Shown here piece by piece: positions 11,003-23,739 of a stretch of 64,000 bases of DNA (position 1 is its first letter; each line of letters starts with the position of its first letter). Position numbers and translations under genes: made by a program. The notes under the pieces are model-generated. The model did not search any database and was not told the DNA's origin. It saw only the letters and a list, made by a program, of their open reading frames with translations. Source of the stretch: Amaurobius ferox (taxonomy: Eukaryota > Arthropoda > Arachnida > Araneae > Amaurobiidae); assembly GCA_951213105.1 (NCBI GenBank), contig OX578145.1, positions 6,437,191-6,501,190 on the forward strand, in the 5' to 3' direction.

Positions 11003-11811
11003 TGGCAAGCTTTTAATGGACTCTGCAATTTATTGTCCAGATGAGGTTTTTCTATGAAAGGACCTCAGAAAAGCCTGGGACGTTACTGCCAAAGGGAAAG
11101 GACATTTTAATGGCCCAACACAGAACTCCACTTTTATGCTACGCGGCAAGAGTGATCATAACGGAAGGAGCTCCATTAATCGCGGAAAAAGAAATGCAGG
11201 TCAATTTAGTTGAAGAAGCAGCAATATCAGCTCATATTGTAAGTCCAACAACTCGCGTTTACAATAAAAAACAGTCAAGTTAAAATATATTATTTCAATT
11301 TTATTATTGTTTTAACGGCGATTCATTCTTTTTGAGGCCCGTTTGAGACTGCATCCACAAGATATTATGAACCTTGTAGTGGAGCCCTATAAAACACGTT
11401 TATTTCATAAAGGACAATCCGATGAAAATGATAAAAATCATGCTTGAAAAGGGAGTGTTTCAGCCAGCACGGTGCTTCATCTATGTTTATTTACTCCAAT
11501 TCTGATGCTCGCTTTATTTTTATTGGTAGGTGCGCGCTCTTACTAGGAAGCTGTCCTCATTTGCGACGCATCCGTTTTCGCCGCAAGCGACACCGACCTG
11601 GATTTACCGTTCCCGGGGCGCATGCTCGGGAAAATAAAGTGGGGTCTAGAACTTCGCCGAAAATGCTTCCCTTACGAGATTTTTATCGAGAGCCTGTTTT
11701 ATAAAATAATTTCCGTATGTCCTTTCTGTGTGGAACTCTTTTCTCAGGGGAATGAGATTGAATTCTTTTTGCGGTGGTTCTGATTAAGATCATTTAGGAA
11801 ATACGGTGTAA
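11003..11811. other. Unassigned sequence with possible coding scrap
   Basis: An 80-codon frame (11041-11283, plus) has mixed, protein-like composition and contains an internal ATTGTAAGT donor-like site, but I recognise no domain. An 86-codon frame at 11444-11704 is arginine-rich and lies in locally GC-richer sequence. Neither has a family match I can name. Confidence 0.3.
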
Positions 11812-11971
11812 CCAGTGCTTCTTTCAGGCATACCTCCTGAGACATCTTATGTTAATCTAGTTTCTATTTATGTGAGAAATTTATATAGGGAAAATAGAAA
11901 ACTCGCCCCCTTAAAATTTCGTTCGCCTCCTCCTGACAAAAATTCATTCAAAAATTGTGGGGTCTTTCGAA
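11812..11971 (+). repeat. Diverged copy of CAGTGTTTCTTTCAGG MITE
   Basis: Begins CAGTGCTTCTTTCAGGC, contains GAGACATCTTATGTTAAT and ATATAGGGAAAATAGAAAAC as in the next copy, and ends where that copy begins. It is a head-to-tail neighbour with many differences and a poor right inverted repeat. Confidence 0.7.
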
Positions 11972-12154
11972 CAGTGTTTCTTTCAGGACTTTATGGCCGG
12001 GAAGCCCCCACCCCCCTCTGAGACATTTTATGTTAACCTAGTTTCTATTGATGGGACACAGCATTTAGATATATTCATATAGGGAAAATAGAAAACGTGT
12101 CCCCCTTCAAATTTCATTCGCCCCCCCGGCCAAAAAGTCCTGAAAGAAACACTG
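11972..12154 (+). mobile_element. 183-bp MITE with CAGTG termini
   Basis: The ends are inverted: CAGTGTTTCTTTCAGGACTT at the left and AAGTCCTGAAAGAAACACTG at the right, with the match continuing through AT/A GGCCGG to about 30 bp. Internal words recur at 11812-11971 and, in reverse order, at 61287-61406. CAGTG ends suggest hAT-type mobilisation, but I see no clear 8-bp duplication beside it. Confidence 0.82.
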
Positions 12155-14287
12155 GGTGGAACTTGTCTGTAGGAAACTTGCCTTGTAGAACTGTGTAACT
12201 TGTAGAAAACTGTCGAATAGACTTTTCACCTTCTCATACAAAGTATTGAAGATAACTTCGAAAATACAAACGATGCGTCGTAAAAGCGAGCCTATGACGA
12301 TGAGTTCGGATGAGAAAATAGTGTGTTCTAAGCGAAAGGTTCACCTCAGAGGGTCTAACTTTTTTTGCCTTGACCCCCTCCTCCGTCCGATAGATGATCT
12401 TTGTTTGTTTAATGAGACAAATGCCCTATTTTGTACCATTCAATGTCGCAATTATTTTCTTAATTTATTTTATTAAACAGCTGAATTGACAAAAATCCAA
12501 TGATAGATGCACATATATAAATAAGCTAGCACAGTCTGTTACATAATTTCACGCGTAAAGAATTATAATGCGATACAATGCAATTAGACGCAAAATATTC
12601 ATACTTTATTACATAGAATATACATATATTTGTAACTGAAACATATCTGATACATATCTGATATATAAGTGATCATTTGCTGAGTCATTTTTTCTCTTAC
12701 AAAATATAAAAAGAATATGTTAAATTTTAATACTTTGTATCACATATCCTTCACGATATCTTATTTTATATCATAGTAAATCTTAGACCGTTTAAAACGA
12801 CCGCCATAATATCCTAATCAAAATATTTTATTTAAGATATTCTTTTTGTCCTTCAATAATATAAAAAATTTAACTCTGAAACAGAAAAGGGTGTATTCGT
12901 CAGGACATTCTTCTTTGTTTAATGGAGTTAAGATTATAAATACATTTTTATAAATCCTTTCCTGATAATTTGGGGCTCATTAAAATGATAGCTCCGATAT
13001 ACACAGTGGGGAGCGTTATTAATCTTCTTCCGTTTAGAATAGTATGTATGATCGGCTTATTTAAAATTGTATTTTCTCAAAAAAACAACCTACTTACTGA
13101 AATCGAGAAAAGATGTGAAGCGGACTTCTCCTAATAGTTCGTAAAAGTAGTAGCTTAGGATGTGCATTTCAAATATAGAATGTTCCATGCTAACGAGCGC
13201 ATCATAATCATAAGCGCGAAACCGGCATGTGGATGCTGTTATCTACCATGAAAAGTGGATTCCGAATTTTGGGGGGGTCCGCCCAATGAGCGAGTTCTGT
13301 ACCTCAATGTTCAAAAATGCATAGACACATTCCTAAGAGAATCACACAGAAAATCGGTCAAAATATAAATATATATTTCCTTGGCATTCTGTACAAAGCC
13401 TCTTTCAGAGTCACGTGGCAATGTATTTCATAATTAAAACATCTCTCGCCAAGCTTCTTCATAATGTTGGTGTCTGAAGGATAGCTCGTTAGGGCCGTCG
13501 AAAAAACCTCCTAATGAGTCGCCTGAGGCATCCCTGAAGTCGAGATGTCGCCACAGTCCCCTCGGTGAGAAGACAAAACGGCTCGAGACTTTGGCCTTTT
13601 TCCAATATCTCCACTTAACAAAAATCCACCTGTTTTTGTTTGTCCCGTCGATACACGAGACACACGGGAGCTAATTTTAAAATATTCGCTGGAAAACAAG
13701 GCATCCGCCGGGCTTTTGTTCTGCGTGAGGAACTACCGTCTCTCACCCTTGAGAATGATTACGATAGACGAATGGAGATAAGGGTTCAACTGTTGCACTC
13801 GGCCGAGATGGTGTCTTCTATTGAAAAAATGCAAGGTGCACAAGAGTACTCGCAGAACAATCTTATAAACATTCTACAACATCATCGAGTACACGAAATC
13901 CAATCACACAAATGAACCGTTCTTGCGGCTACATTATGCAGATATAAATTGACATTTCAGATCTAGTAGTGAGCCAAATAAATGGCTCTCCTGATCAGAA
14001 GAACAGGGTGTCCTAACTTTCGGGTTTGGGATTCCCTGTTCGTGGACTCTAAATGAGGGTTAGGTTTCTTCAACACGGTACCCTATACATCAAAGTGCCT
14101 CAGTCTTGCAAGGAATCATTTTGAAATTTCATAGCTCTTTTGAGAAGAAGGTTTTGCTTCTTCTCCTTGGAAGGGATGAAATGGTGTTTTTACGAGACTT
14201 GGTTTTCCTGCAACATAGAATTTAACTATTTTTATTTTTTGCCTATTCCTTTCAAATTAAAATGACTTCACTTTCTACAAGATATAA
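12155..14287. other. No recognisable gene
   Basis: AT-rich sequence, less so from 13440 to 13920. A 91-codon plus frame (13640-13915, rich in E and R) and an opposing frame at 13511-13699 overlap. The first looks protein-like but I cannot assign it. Nothing else is supported. Confidence 0.5.
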
Positions 14288-15522
14288 CACTACCCGACAT
14301 AGGAAATGCAACGCCCTGAAGGTTTGGACGTATAATTATGCAAATTGAGAGACAAACGCGATGTATGCAAATGATCTGAAATGCAAGTAGGTCAAGTTAT
14401 GAGAGCATGTGATAAAAGGGACGGAAACGGCAGATGAACCAACAGTTGTGACTGTCTGTTGCCTACAGAAACATGTTTTCCGTTTCAGAAGACACGTGTT
14501 GTTAAAGAGATGCCTGGCCACGACGCCGAAGTCCGTTTCAGAATTTGGACAATCGTGTGAGGGGATTCAGGCCTATGTACGGCTGGGTGGTCGTACCGGC
14601 GTATCACAGCTGAAACACGCGTAGATGCATTCACTGTGCAAAGAATTTGGAGAAGATGGATTGAAGAAGAGTATATGAATCAACGTGGTACAGGTCTATC
14701 CAAACGTACGTCAGCACGCGTTAATCAGGGCGTTCGAAGGTATGCGGTGGGGGTCCCACAAACGACGACTGCCGACATTCGGCAGAATTTGCAGGGTACA
14801 TTGGATGTTCCAATATCAGCGAGAACGATTGGCCGAAAACGGCTTGCACTCAAACCGTCCTTTACGACGACTGCAATTGACGACAAGACGAGATTGCAAT
14901 GGTGTCTGGTCCAAGCCTCTTTGGACGACTGAATGGGACAGTGACGAGTCTAGGTAGGTTCTATTTATCAAATGACAGTCGCCGTGTGATAGTCTGGAGG
15001 CGACGTAAAAACAGATCCAATCCTGCTGCGGCTGCTGAACACCATTATTGCTCGACAACGCAGCATCGTGGTTTGGGGTGCCATTGGCTTCGATAGTCTG
15101 TCACTTCCGATTCGTATCAGAGGCATAGTGACGGCACGACGATACGTGAATGAGGTGTCGCGGCCGGTTGCACTGCCCTGCCTTCAACGGCTGCAAAATG
15201 CTGTTTTTCAGCAAGATAACGCGCGACCGCATACAGCAACCATCAGTAAAGAAGCCTTGGATGGTTAAAGGCATAGGGTCATCCATCCCCCACGAAACTA
15301 TCCATACGCTCATTGCATCTGTTCCTCGAAGGGTTTCTGCTTGTATCGCCACAAGAGGTGATCCTACCGCCTACTGATCGCCCTGTCTATGCCATTACTG
15401 TATTGCATTATCCTTCCGGAATTAACATCACCCATTTATATATGCCATCTCTGTCTATACGTCGTCTATCATCCCACTCTATTCGCTCTTCCATAGTGTC
15501 GAATTTTCTGTGTCGGGTAGTG
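14288..15522 (+). mobile_element. Tc1-like DNA transposon, inactive
   Basis: About 1,235 bp between inverted ends CACTACCCGACATAGGAAA (14288) and TTTTCTGTGTCGGGTAGTG (ending 15522), with TA on the right and TA one base away on the left, as expected for Tc1/mariner insertion. The size fits Tc1 elements. Between the ends lie fragments of one transposase gene in several frames. Confidence 0.9.
14511..15375 (+). pseudogene. Tc1-type DDE transposase, broken
   Basis: The N-terminus starts at ATG 14511 and hits a stop after 16 codons. The HTH region (VDAFTVQRIWRRWIEEEY) and the second helix-turn-helix (TTADIRQNL, ISARTI) read on to 14932. The first catalytic region WDSDESR follows in another frame and is interrupted by stops. 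VWGAIGFDSLSLP, TARRYVNEV and QQDNARPHTA (second catalytic Asp) read at 15068-15240. The family normally continues to a PDLSPIE block, which is absent: the sequence jumps to a C-terminal-like PRRVSACIATRG. The copy has several frameshifts and stops and an internal deletion, so it cannot make transposase. Confidence 0.88.
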
Positions 15523-15909
15523 TATCTTGAAGTTCGGGGCTATTGGAAAGTTTGCCACACGGGTTGAGAAGCATGGCATTAGTCCTTACCCTTTTGGAAT
15601 CGACCTTTTTTCTGTCTTGTGGTTCAAAAGTTCGACGGGCCGACAGACACTTTCGGATTTCCAGGGTCGCTGTCGTCCCGATTTCATCCGATGGGTCCTA
15701 CACTTAAAATATAATTTATGTCTCGGGTGATACAATTTCTCGCCACACGGTCCAGCTTTAAAGAATATGGTCATTTAAAATAGATGGATGCAAAATATCT
15801 ACCTTCTTCGTTAAAATACAACATAAAACGAACGAGTCATGGTATCCACCCCTTTCGGAGGACCCATAAAAATCACTCTTTAGGATACCAGAGTCATCCC
15901 GCTTACGTA
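15523..15909. other. No recognisable gene
   Basis: Flank of the Tc1 copy. Two opposing frames of 62-67 codons overlap here without any family resemblance. Confidence 0.5.
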
Positions 15910-15952
15910 GGTAAGCGTCCGTCTATCACAGATAGACGGACGGCAGCTTACC
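15910..15952. repeat. Perfect hairpin GTCCGTCTATC / GATAGACGGAC
   Basis: GGTAAGC at 15910 and GCTTACC ending 15952 enclose an 11-bp perfect stem (15917-15927 with 15931-15941) and a 3-base loop ACA. Eighteen of 22 stem-side bases pair before a 4-base bulge. It could be the core of a short foldback element. I see no repeated copy elsewhere in the window. Confidence 0.8.
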
Positions 15953-18900
15953 TTTGGTTTCCAGAAGAAAGAGACTGTTTCTGTCCGCCGCAACTGGTCG
16001 ATACCTCTCTCAACCTCTGTTGTACGCCGTGTATCGACGAAGATTTGACGTTTTAGGAAAGGAAATGAGGTTGCACGCGTTGGTTATGTCTGATAAAAAT
16101 CTATTTATTTCACGCTTTCACCCATGAAGAGGGTTCTATTTCCATAACTGCAATAGCTAGTGGGTGACGGCGAACTCCGTCAACTCCGCGCTCCTGTTAG
16201 CTGCACTTCTGTCATGCCCGGCTCAAAGATAAGCAACACCTCCAGCTAATAAAATGAGCGACGCTGTTTTGGTTGGGACGCGCAAACAGGCTCGGAGAAT
16301 ATCTTTGGAGGAAACCACTGTCGACACGTCTTTCTGAGCACGGTGTTGGAAAGAAAGGGATTCATTTCAGGAACAGCAAGATGGAAAAACATTTTAACCT
16401 GATGTCTATAAGCTAATGCATGACGATTTTGTTGGGGGTGGGGTGTAATTGATAAAATCATTTCAATTTTCTGGAATCTCGCTGAAAATGAAATGGCTTC
16501 TTCTCATTCGCTGCCCGCCCACTGTCAGGAAATCTAAAAACATCTCTAACCGAAATGATTTACAAAAAGTATATAAAAAATTATTTACGTTTTAGATTAA
16601 AAATCGAAATATTTTGAGAACGACGCAACATAAAAAAAAAAAAAAATACCGAATAACGCCGTAAACCATCCCTTCCTACACTCTATTTTCTTTTTAAATG
16701 GATAATGATCGTTCCATTTCATTCAGAATTGTTTTCTATAATTTCATGTTTAGGGGCACCTCCACCCCAGTTTATGCACTTCCATCGCGGTTTATACAGC
16801 TAGGAGGGTTCGTCTCTGTACGCTGCGATGAGCCATCCATGTTCTTCATGCGTACGCTCTCAAATTTCGAAACTAATAAACGGTTGAAATCCATTTGCGG
16901 CTACTCGACTGGTATTGTTCATTATTCCAATTCAAAAGTCCCCGTTTCCTGTTGAAACTCTTCAGCGAGATAGATCCGAATCACGAGAAAACTGCAAAAT
17001 TCCTGTTCCCCCAATCAATTGAATGGACTGGCTTGTAAGCCGAGTCATGGGTTGGACACATGAGATTTCTTTTCCCATCCATCCGTTTCCGAAATGAATC
17101 TTTTCCTTCAAACACCGAGCTTGTGTTATACAAGATGTAGAAAGCGTCGTCGGTGGCTCCCTCTGAAGGCGTTTTTCCCGAAAGCAGCGGAGGCTATTCT
17201 GGTGCAGTTGGCGAAGGACCGCGCCACCTGTCGAAGTGGAATGTATTTCTGCAATACACAGTATCACACATTTTAGTATTGCACACACTGCAGAATAAGA
17301 AAATGCTATACTCTTATTTGGATTGTAACAAGCATTTCAGCATTTCAAACCCTTCTAATAGAATTCTTATCATTTTGTCAGCGAGAAAAACTTGTCAACT
17401 CCTCATGACCGAGCATGTTGCCATGACAGCCATGACGTCACGCATGCTACCACTTAATGTATTTGAGGATGCAGCGCATTTCTCCGCCAAATTCTTCACC
17501 GGACATAATATTTGAATGTGTGAAAATGGCGCCAATGAGGCATTATGTTTTCCAGCAATACCTTGCATTGCAATGATGGACGATGTGTCGTCATTCGACA
17601 ACTTTCCCATATTATCTTTAGAAAGTTTTATATACAGTTATGTGTTGTGCTGTGAAATGAAATTATGTGTTTTGTTAATGATATTTTGTACCATTTATAA
17701 ATATGATAAAAAATATATTTTAACATGTGGGTCATGCCGAATTGGGTAGCCAGGTATTATTTTAAATATATAATATTACGAGATTAACTAAAAACAATGA
17801 AAGTTATAAAATAAAATAATAACATTGAACAAATACAAAAATTAAGTAAAATAGAGTCAAAAAATCTAATTTTTCTGTTTTTCCTAAAGAGTTTCGCTTG
17901 TTTCCAGAACCATCACTGTTAGGAACTTCTCTTAAAACATGAAACTCCATTTCTTCGGAGCATTCTAAATTAGAGTTCTTTTGTTCCCCATGTGAGTACT
18001 GGAATCGCGAGTCACGAATCTCCGTCATTCCGGATCGCGCTCATCCATCTTCCGCCATCATCTGCGGTTACAGCTAATCAAGCGCGAATCCGAAAGTAAA
18101 CAGTTGCGACTGTTTTTGTTCCCAAAGTGATTGCCTTTGCCAGGATCCCTTCTCTGTATCTCCTCAAATTGTCAGTTTCCGGACACCTCTGGGTGCAGAA
18201 CTTGAGATCGAGATTGGCGAAAAAAGGAATTTTTGAATGGATGGATTGTTTCGGGATTCAAAATGCCATTACGTAATATTACGTAAGGGTCGTTTCATAC
18301 ACGGGCACATTTTGAACGAAACAACTTATAATGAATACCGGCTTATAATGTTGCCGACCATCGACTTTCGTTTAAAAAAAATTCACCTTTTTCAAAAATA
18401 TAGTTTGGTTTCATTTATTTGAAGCTTCGAAATTTTATACATTCCGCATAAAAATGTATTTTCACGAGTGGGAATTATTTCAACTTTTAGGGGGGAAAAA
18501 TTAGCAATACCCCAGCAGAAACATTTATTACTTTCCCTGTATACATAATACAGGGTGTAACATCCGGGGTTTGGAAAGGTCATACTTAAAAAACTATTAC
18601 GAATACAGCAAAACGTGTCATACCACCCTATAAAGAATCATTTCAAATTTACACGCCATGATACTTGAAGAGATTATACAAGAATGCATTCGCCAGCATG
18701 GACCGTAAGATGTTGGGACGAATATGGAAAGAACTCGTTCTTCGTACGGAGTATATAATATAAATAAACTTAAAATTCACAATCATGTGCAAATTTCTAT
18801 AGTACACTAAATGACATTTTTAATCAAAATATTCTGTTAAAATATATAATACAATGCTCCTAAAAAGAAGTTTAAGAATCTCTGTTCTCGCTATACAAAA

Positions 18901-19780
18901 TTATCTTCACGGGCAGATCTGAAGAATGAAACATCCTGGCCCCTTTTGGAAGTAAATTAAAAAAATGGAATTGAATCAATATATGCAAAATGAAAGCATT
19001 AAAATTGTATGGGACCCGGACTACTTATATATGCGAATATTAGAAGATATAACCTGTATTAGTACATTACATGTAATTGTACATTACATGTATAAATTGA
19101 AAATATCAATACATCCGTAATTGACTCCAATATATACTAGAATGAAAGCATTAAAATTATATGGGAATATATATATCTCCATACTACTTATATTGTCGCA
19201 GATTTGAAAATGTTCCAGTGTGTTAGTAGAAGATTACCCGTATTACAATATGAGTCTCAAAAATCTTTGCCAAAATAAAACAGATGACGTTTTAAATTGA
19301 AAATATCAATAATCCCCGTAATCTTTATACCAGAAGGTCGTAATGGATTCCAATATATGCCAATATATATCAAAATATATGCCAATATTCCTGTACTACT
19401 TATATTCTCGCAGATTAGAAGATATACCCGTGCATTTGTAGAAGATGACTCGTACAGCGTACAATATATGAGTTCAAACAATTTTTGTCATAATAAAACA
19501 ATGGCATTACTCGAAAATATCAATAATCCCTGAATCAATAATCCTCGAAAATATCAATAATAATAATGTGTAACCTGAAGACCGTAATTGATATTATCCA
19601 GTCAAAAATGCAATGTCGATGAAATTTATTTTATATATATATCTTTATTATTCAAATCGGAAAAGATTTAATAAAAATCGTATGCGGCATAACACACTGG
19701 ATTTACATCCATTGCTACACAACATGATATCATTTTCTTCAAATAAATTGATGGAAATCATATCGTCTGAATAATGTTAT
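15953..19780. other. No recognisable gene; scattered repeat debris
   Basis: Mixed sequence without a recognisable product. A short RepB-like end, TTACTTTCCCTGTATACATAA, is at 18529. From 18770 to 19560 AT-rich, imperfectly repeated segments occur (ATGAAAGCATTAAAATT..ATGGGA at about 18991 and 19142, and AGAAGATATAACCTGTATTAG variants). Frames of up to 120 codons (17153-17515) overlap others on the opposite strand and match nothing I know. Confidence 0.5.
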
Positions 19781-20290
19781 CTCCATGGAAGGTTTGGCGA
19801 CATTTTCGTCAATTTAGAGATAATTTAAAAATTGCCAAATTTATCGCCAAGTGGGACTGTAAAACTGCCAAATTTATCGCCTATCGCCAAGTGGGACTGT
19901 AAAACTGATAGTCCCCTTTTGCGACAAATTGAAGAAACATCATCACAATACTATCCCCTAACAAAACACAATTAATTTAATTTATTAAGCGCAATTTTAT
20001 CAATTTCATGATATTTTTAAGATTTACAAACATTTTTATCGATTTGGTGAAATTTTAAAAATTCGCTAAATGTGGACTAAGTGTGTTACTAAGTAGCTAA
20101 ATGTGTTACTAAGTAGGATGGATGGACTGACCGATAAATGCTATCAAAACATCATTTCAGTTCTCTCTTCGAATAAAACGAATTTAATTTCATTGATTTG
20201 CGTCGTTTATCAATTTGGGTACATTTCGGTCAATTTGGCAAAGTTTAAGAAATGTTGCCAAGTTAGCGATATTCCGGCAAATTCGTAGCT
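19781..20290. repeat. Fragments related to the RepB central segment
   Basis: TTTGGCGACATTTTCGTCAATTT, TTGCCAAATTTATCGCCAAG and GTTGCCAAGTTAGCGATATTCCGGC resemble the RepB centre (GGCGAGATTTTCG, TTGGCGACATTCCGCC). ATCGCCAAGTGGGACTGTAA is duplicated in tandem (about 19850 and 19887). A direct repeat of about 65 bp (CCTGATACTAAATGCAAACACTA at 20331 and 20401) follows just downstream. Confidence 0.6.
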
Positions 20291-20639
20291 CTGAATTATA
20301 TGAAGAATAAAATATCCTGATCCCGTTTACCTGATACTAAATGCAAACACTAAAATTGTATTAGAAGATATACCCGAATAAAATATCCTGATTCCGTTTA
20401 TCCTGATACTAAATGCAAACACTAAAATTGTATTAGAAGATATACCCGTTCTACTACTCTTTTTCTGTTTCAACAATCGGATAAATGAATTTATTGGTAA
20501 ACACAAAATATGAGTTTACTAGCTAAGCACAATATAAAAGCTTAAAACTCTTTGTCAAAATAAATGAAAGTGATGTACGCAGTCCGCAATTAATATAATT
20601 AAAAGAAAAATCAAATCGTTCTTTTCTAAAATATATTTT

Positions 20640-21332
20640 TATATCCATTTATTTATTATTCAAATCGAAAAAATAATAATTAAAATTAACAGACAGATTT
20701 AATTTAATTGCGTTTCTGAGCAACATGATACAAGATAGAATCTTCTTCATAAAATGCATTAAATAACCATTTTGATTTCTTTATACCTTTTCATTGTTGA
20801 GTAAATGTTTGTGAAAAATAAACCATGGAGATAGATTTTCCATTTAAATTCATGTTTCAAACAATTCATGCTTTCAGATAGTGACTCATTAGCGCAAAAC
20901 TCTTTCACCAACCTCAGAGATAAAGTTTTAATTCACTATCACCTTTAAAACGAACGATTTTCAAACTTTTCGTTTGGATAAACCGCGGAGTTAGAGAGTA
21001 GTACTCCTGGGGAAAAGTTCCATTTTTCATTAATATCTCGACAAGTCCTGGTCTTAGAAACCCGAAACTTGCACCCAATTTATGGGGGCTATTTACAAAA
21101 TTTCATTAAATTCAGTCCAGCCGTTTTCTTGTGATGATGAGACAAACGAAAGTTTCGTTTTTTACTAATATCTCGAGAACCACTGGTCGTAGAAACTCAA
21201 ATCATGGACTCAATTTTAAGTGGGGCTATTTCCAGGTTACCCACAAAATTTCATCCAATTCGGTTCAGCCGTTCTCCCGTGATGATGGGACAAACAGACA
21301 GACAGATTTTCAATTTTATTTATATAGATAGT
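20640..21332 (+). repeat. RepC dispersed repeat, forward copy
   Basis: Matches, in opposite orientation, the sequence at 50292-50720. Shared words include AATAAACCATGGAGATAG-like, TTAGAGAGTAGTACTCCTGG, TTAATATCTCGACAA, TTTCATCCAATTCGGTTCAG and CCGTTCTCCCGTGATGATG, ending in ACAGACAGACAG..TTTATATAGATAG. The part from 21018 to 21150 is repeated from 21160 to 21300. The ending resembles 3' tails of some arthropod non-LTR elements, which is only a suggestion. Confidence 0.72.
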
Positions 21333-22584
21333 TTAATATATGGACTCTATCACTTATTGTGGATGCATGTATGACCTACATATTGTTTATTGCGGATAAC
21401 CTCTATTCGTGCGTTTATTAATGTGTTACATGAAAAAAATGGGTACATAAATCATAAATAACTAAAAGTTAATTAAGTTTTAATTAAAGAACTGTGGTAA
21501 AATCAAGGGCTTATCCACGCTCATCTTCGCAGTGTAACTTATATCTGTAGAAAAGAACATGACTTTTTTTTATGTATTCAATTATTTATAAATTAAAGTT
21601 AATGTGTCTATGCTCGCTGCAATGGAAAATCCAAGCGATATGGTAAAAATATAATTCTGGAATAGTTGGAAATTATATTTTAGGTGTGTTCGTATCTTAT
21701 AAATACGAAAAAAGAAATAAAAAAACATCTATTGCAATCCGTCCATCTGTCTGACTGCAAAGCACAGGGTTGAGTTTTAGAAAATTTATATAGCATCTCT
21801 TTTGTCAAGCCAAAATAGTTCGAAACAATTTTATATTTTACTAAGCTGTCTTTCAATTTTGCACTCATTGGGGGACCCGGTCGTCTGTTATGAGAGAATA
21901 GCTGCTGAGTTCAATAAAACGAGCCCATGTTTGGATACCGGAAATTTAGTTCACAGGTGCATATCAAGAGATTAGCATGACTCGAAGATTTCGTAGGCAC
22001 AAATAACTTGAAAAGGACACTTTCTCCAAAAAGGAAACTAGGAACCTGCTATTATATGATTATCCTCACGTAAGGGGACCCTAAACCGACCTGCTTTTTA
22101 TGTTTCGAAACTATCGGATAGGAGCCAATTTATGGAGCGTATATGAACATCATCGTACAGTCTTACGTGAAGGCGGCCATAAACCGAGCCTACACTTTTT
22201 GAAAAAAGAAATGAGTTTGGAACCTACTTATGTCATGGAGGGCGAAGAAATGCTATGAGAGATGACTGGGGTGCCCCAAGTTTAATAAATCTCCTGCGTA
22301 GCAAACGAAGATGTGTTGACGCGGTAAAAGGCTACTGTAGATATGGGTCTTTTAATGGCGCTGAATTGCGATCTAATAAATAAGTTTATGTTGTTTAAAT
22401 GGCCCATTGTCTGCATGAGGCAACACTCGACCTCGAAATAAATAGGTCCCGCGTGTCATTTTAAGAAGCGTGGATCATCGAAATATAGGCAACTAGAAAA
22501 CGGACCAGGCGTTGCCCGAGATTTAAAATGCAAACGGATACATATGACACCGGAATTCGCTGCAAATTCCTAAACGCGGTTATA
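21333..22584. other. No recognisable gene
   Basis: AT-rich to mixed sequence with a few short frames. GTAAGGGGACCCTAAACCGACC (22071) and GTGAAGGCGGCCATAAACCGAGCC (22168) form a loose direct repeat. No product recognised. Confidence 0.5.
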
Positions 22585-23010
22585 CAAGGTAGGATCCAAA
22601 AGTTCGAAGATTGTGTTGATATCTCCAACCCTGATGGGAGGAGAGGGGAACTATTTGACCGTGGCGTAGCGACACATGGGACGCGAGATGTGAAAAGGAA
22701 GAAGCAGGTCCGCGGTGCAGGGTTTTTCCAGGCAAGGCTTGCTGCAATTGCAATGTTTCTGTCGGCGATTTCCCCAAACGCTGGCAGAATTTGTTATTCG
22801 CACGTTGTTCTTCAAACGTCATTTCCGTTTTCGACGAACGCGAACGACTACAGCTCACCGATACGCATTGTCTGAAAAAGGACCCGCTTCTTCCTTTTCA
22901 CATTTCACGTCACATGTGCCTCTACGCCGCGGTAAAACAGTTCTCCTCTCCTCCAATCAGGGTTGGAGATAATCATCAACACAGTCTCCGAACTTTTTGA
23001 TCTTACCTTG
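22585..23010. mobile_element. Foldback MITE with about 130-bp inverted repeats
   Basis: The left arm starts CAAGGTAGGATCCAAAAGTT and runs to GAAGAAGCAGGTCC near 22712. The right arm runs from GGACCCGCTTCTTCC (22881) to AACTTTTTGATCTTACCTTG (ending 23010). Both arms also share CTCCAACCCTGATTG-like, GAGGAGAG and CGCGGC/GCGTAG blocks. TA flanks both ends. The open frames on both strands (up to 115 codons) are by-products of the palindrome. Confidence 0.85.
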
Positions 23011-23270
23011 TAGTTGGGTCGGTCTTGCCTTGTGCTCATTTTGGGGCGTTCAGGATCCGACTTTTTGCACTGATAAAAGAAAGAAAGTGGATTTCCAAAA
23101 AACGTACGTATGCCTATTTATCTTGATTGTCGCTGCATTTCACGTTCTAAACCAGTTTACGACGGATTGTGCGTCAAGTCGCGCTCCGACGAAAGGTGCC
23201 TGGGTGGGCGCTCATTCCGCTGTGGCATACGTAGCTCGGCTTATATTCCACTTCGGCGATGAGAGCCATT
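23011..23270. other. No recognisable gene
   Basis: A 107-codon frame starts at 22997 and crosses this stretch into the SINE head, so it is unlikely to be a gene. Nothing else is seen. Confidence 0.4.
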
Positions 23271-23345
23271 TCGTCCCAGTAGCTCAACGGTGGAGCGTCG
23301 GATGGGGCTCTTTACAATAGGTTTCTCTCTTTTCGGTTCGACTTC
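23271..23345 (+). repeat. tRNA-like SINE head (TCGTCCCAG family)
   Basis: Begins ATTTCGTCCCAGTAGCTCAACGG with a D-arm GCTCAACGGTGGAGC and continues GGGGCTCTTTACAATAGG. The T-arm is missing. It shares the TTTCGTCCCAG lead-in and GGCTCTTT downstream word with the copy at 60185. Confidence 0.6.
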
Positions 23346-23739
23346 TACAGACTGGGAGTACGTCGTTTGTAGTGACCCCTCGCATGATGACCTTGGTTCT
23401 ACATTTCTCTAGTTTGGGTTCTGTCGGACGCAGAAGCGCGTGAAGAAGAGCTCGTCTTGAAACTCTGTATTCCAGGATGTTGTACCTGCTTGGAAGAATC
23501 CCGCAAACCTTCAATTTATTGCTGTGGCTTCAAAAGACAGTGAAGACTCGTTATCAGCAAGGTTGCCTCCTGTGCACTTTTGAAATTTTATGGGATTACA
23601 GAGTCATAAAGAGCTTTCAGAAAATAAGGGTCGTTCGTTTTAAACTTTTGCGAAATGCACGAGGAAATATCAAGAACATGCAAATCGGAATGAGATGCAT
23701 TTCGGTTCACTGCTTCGACAGCAGCCGATCGCAAAACTA

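Noticed and set aside
22528..22875. 115-codon frame and its antisense partner
   Set aside because: Both lie in a foldback MITE, where palindromic GC-rich arms open frames on both strands.
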